A DNA stretch of 64,000 nt from assembly GCA_029255685.2 (NCBI GenBank), contig CM055313.2, positions 77,602,641 through 77,666,640 of the forward strand, written 5' to 3'. Shown in pieces: positions 61,376 to 64,000 of this stretch (position 1 is the first letter of the stretch; each line of letters starts with the position of its first letter). Below the pieces are notes generated by a model that saw nothing but the letters and a program-made list of their open reading frames with translations, was not told the origin of the DNA and did no database searches. Source of the stretch: Silene conica. Taxonomy: Eukaryota; Streptophyta; Magnoliopsida; Caryophyllales; Caryophyllaceae. A program made the translations under genes and the position numbers.

Positions 61376-62795
61376 CCAAAATAAGCAAAGATACCCACAA
61401 TTGAATAATCAACAAATTACCGTAAACAAAGTCTAAACAATATGCTCAATTACTTAAATTATGAACTCACAAATACCCATCAAGCTAAATCATATCTATT
61501 CTAATGCGCACAATACCCACATACTTCATCAAAACCCAATTTTTTTAAATCAATATATGTACAAAATTTAAAAATATCAATGACAGTTTCGAATAATTAT
61601 ATTCGTAAATGTTAGGAATGTAATCGCAACAGTTTTTACATTTAATCATTAATTAATAAAACGAAAATGTGTGTAAAAACAAACCTTCTCTATAGCATTT
61701 GACATAGCTTTATCTTGATCGGTAAATATGGACGAAGGGAAGATATCACTACCCATTGATTCATTAAAAGTGTTAAACAACCATTCAAAGGACTCCTGCT
61801 TCTCGTCGGAAAGGAACGCACAACCGAACATCACATTTGACCAGTGATTATTAACACCAACAAAGGCACCACATATAAGGTTGTATCTATTTGTGCGATA
61901 AGTGGTATCGAAAATTACAACATCATGATAAATAGCATAGTCCTCCTTCATCATTGAATCCCTCCAAAAACGATTTTGTACTCTTTTCTGAGAATCGTAC
62001 TTAATTCTATAAAAGAAGGAAGGATCCTCTTCTGCCCTTTTTGGTAGCATGTCAACAACATTGTGTGCATCTTCACGTGCAATTATTTTCATCTTAAGCC
62101 TATGAACGAAATTGAGGTGGTCCTTCTTAGTATGCCCTACATATTCTTCACCACCGCAAGATGCAACCAAAAGACGATATTGAGCAGTAGGGGGAAGCCT
62201 AGCTTCTGTCATAATCCGTATAATCTCACCCTCCTCGGGCGGTATTGCTCTTTCAAAGCGATGATGGTGATGCCATTCTGGTGGTGTTAATGGGTGATTA
62301 TGGGCAACTACATGCATCACGACTTCGTATAAATTGTAATCGTTATTATACTTCACTCTCAACTTTGCTAAACATACAGTCCTCGTTATTAGGGTAGTCC
62401 GTTGCTTGCGTTTTTTTTCGTTAATTGAAGATGGTGGACTTTCACTAATTGACTTGCATTTTTTACCTGAATTTGTGTCCCCCTGACATGAGCATGCAAA
62501 GTATTTTTCCGTCACCAACGGTGGTACAACTTTGTTTGTACGAGTGCACCATTTCTTTACCCCAAATCCTACACATTTTGAATGTTGAACATATAATTTG
62601 TATAATCTTTCCCATTTCAAAGCTTTAGCCCCAAGTAATGAGCCAGCTATGTCTAATTCATTTGCAATGACACCTACATCATAATAAGAAGTACCCAAAT
62701 TACAAAATACATATACAAAAAAAAAGGGTACGAAATTAATGTTATCATACTGTTGGTACGTAACAAGGAATTAAACATACGAAATTGATTTTAAC

Positions 62796-63015
62796 AATTT
62801 AGTACATGTTATATTAGATTTCGTAGTAGTACAAGTTTACAGGCTAAACGTCTCAAATTTTTTTATTTTGTACATGTTATATTAGTTTTCGTATTAGTAC
62901 AAATTTATAGGCTAAACGTATCATTTTTTTATTTTGTACATGTTATAATTTATTTCGTATTAGTAAAAATTTGTAGGCCAAACGTATCATTTTTTTCTAT
63001 TTTGTACATGTTAAT
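62796..63015 (+). repeat. Four copies of the ~65-bp unit in another transposase intron
   Basis: Units with GTACATGTTATATTAG, TTTCGTA(T/G)TAGTAC and a GGCTAAACGTATCA-like end lie between exons 2 and 3 of the transposase gene. Confidence 0.85.
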
Positions 63016-63850
63016 CTGTTAGTCCATAAAAAGAAAAAACAAGTACGAAATTCATGCAATATGCTACTTAGGTTAAACCGACTGTACGCATAATAGAAAA
63101 ACAAGTACTAAATTGTTGTAAGTATGATGAAATAATAGTTTACCATCATCCTCTGTTATTTTGAGATCATCTTCCTCAACCTCAAATGGTGTCGAATCAT
63201 CATCTTCTGTATTTTTCATCATTGCCAATGCTACAACTTACAAGAATAATTGATTAGTTTGCAACAAAATTTTTTTACAACAAAATAAGTACATTAGGCG
63301 TGATTAATAATACCTTCTAATTCCATCGGATCGTCATGTTCTTCCATATTCATCGTTGTTTCTGAATTGGAATCGAAATCTTGCGTGAACAATGGATGAG
63401 TATTGATTCTTTAGAACTGTGTATTTAGTTTTTTCTGAATTGGAATCAAAATCTGGCGTGAATAATGGATGAGTAATGATTCAAAATAATGCGTGAATAT
63501 TGGAATCGAAATTTTTCTTCAAAATCATGCGTGAATATTGGATTCAAAATCTTTCTGAATTGTTTATTTTTTTGGAATTGGATACTCATAAATGTGAATT
63601 AGAATCTCACAAAATAAGGAAGGTCAATCTTCTCACAAGATTATTGGTTGACTAATTAACTATAAATTGAATTAATTAAAATTAATTACCATATTATAAT
63701 ATGGTATGATTTGGAACCATTTGATTAAAGATGGGTCGTCTCTCATTAATTATTGAGAGGTGGTCTCTCCTAAGTTTTTGTGATAATTTAATCATTTTTG
63801 TAATTTTTTAAATATATTTTTTAAAAATTTTGGATGTTTGATTGTATACC

Positions 63851-64000
63851 ACTACCACCATCACTGCCATGACACCCCACCACCATCACCGTCGTGATCA
63901 TAGTCACTATCATCACCGCCACCGCCATAATATCTTTACCACTACCATTGTCACCACCAACATGACACTCCACCATCATCATTGGCTAGACTTGTCGTGA
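63851..64000. repeat. Low-complexity CAC/CAT-rich stretch at the window end
   Basis: CACCACCATCACCG-like triplet runs. Homology with the 47391-47575 copy stops at about 63850. No gene was recognised. Confidence 0.6.

Overview
The window is plant nuclear DNA, almost certainly from a eudicot. It is AT-rich, its genes have GT-AG introns, and it is densely packed with plant transposons. I cannot place the species. Four host genes are recognisable. A class III peroxidase related to peroxidase 7 lies on the + strand (973-2153, 3 exons). An R2R3-MYB transcription factor lies on the - strand (3056-4659, 2 exons). The mRNA decapping activator PAT1 (7333-16832, 5 exons, 807 aa) and the plastid SET-domain protein PTAC14 (24447-35884, 13 exons, 485 aa) are both on the - strand, one behind the other. 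I rebuilt all four by matching splice sites and reading frames across exons, and all four read through without a break.

Region by region: 1-970 is simple repeats and the peroxidase promoter. From 2154 to 6500 are the convergent 3' ends of peroxidase and MYB, the MYB promoter and two MITEs. PAT1 and PTAC14 have long introns loaded with small transposons. Many of these are fixed by their target-site duplications (TSDs): a SINE, MULE-type elements, hAT elements, Stowaway MITEs and TRIM retroelements. From 16.8 to 24.4 kb, between the two genes, a hAT element is split by a 3-kb LTR-like block that carries an array of hairpins with covarying stems. From 36 to 49 kb there is no host gene, only nested repeats: MULE elements, a Helitron, a GC-rich hAT element, LTR pieces and satellites.

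From 49369 to 63782 lies one large Mutator-like element (14.4 kb) with diverged terminal inverted repeats and a perfect 9-bp TSD. A related stretch at 47391-47575 shows the same site without the insertion. The element has a two-gene convergent layout like MuDR: a FAR1-type transposase reading inward from the right end and an accessory gene of unknown function reading inward from the left end. The transposase is broken by a Tourist-like element and by a solo LTR that itself holds another solo LTR. With the insertions discounted, the frame is continuous over 766 codons. A repeat of about 65 bp occurs in five of its non-coding intervals, always in the same orientation.

The most interesting signals are this MULE with its accessory gene and internal repeats, and the covarying hairpin array at 18018-18383. 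All names rest on reading motifs and remembered family features; no database search was run.
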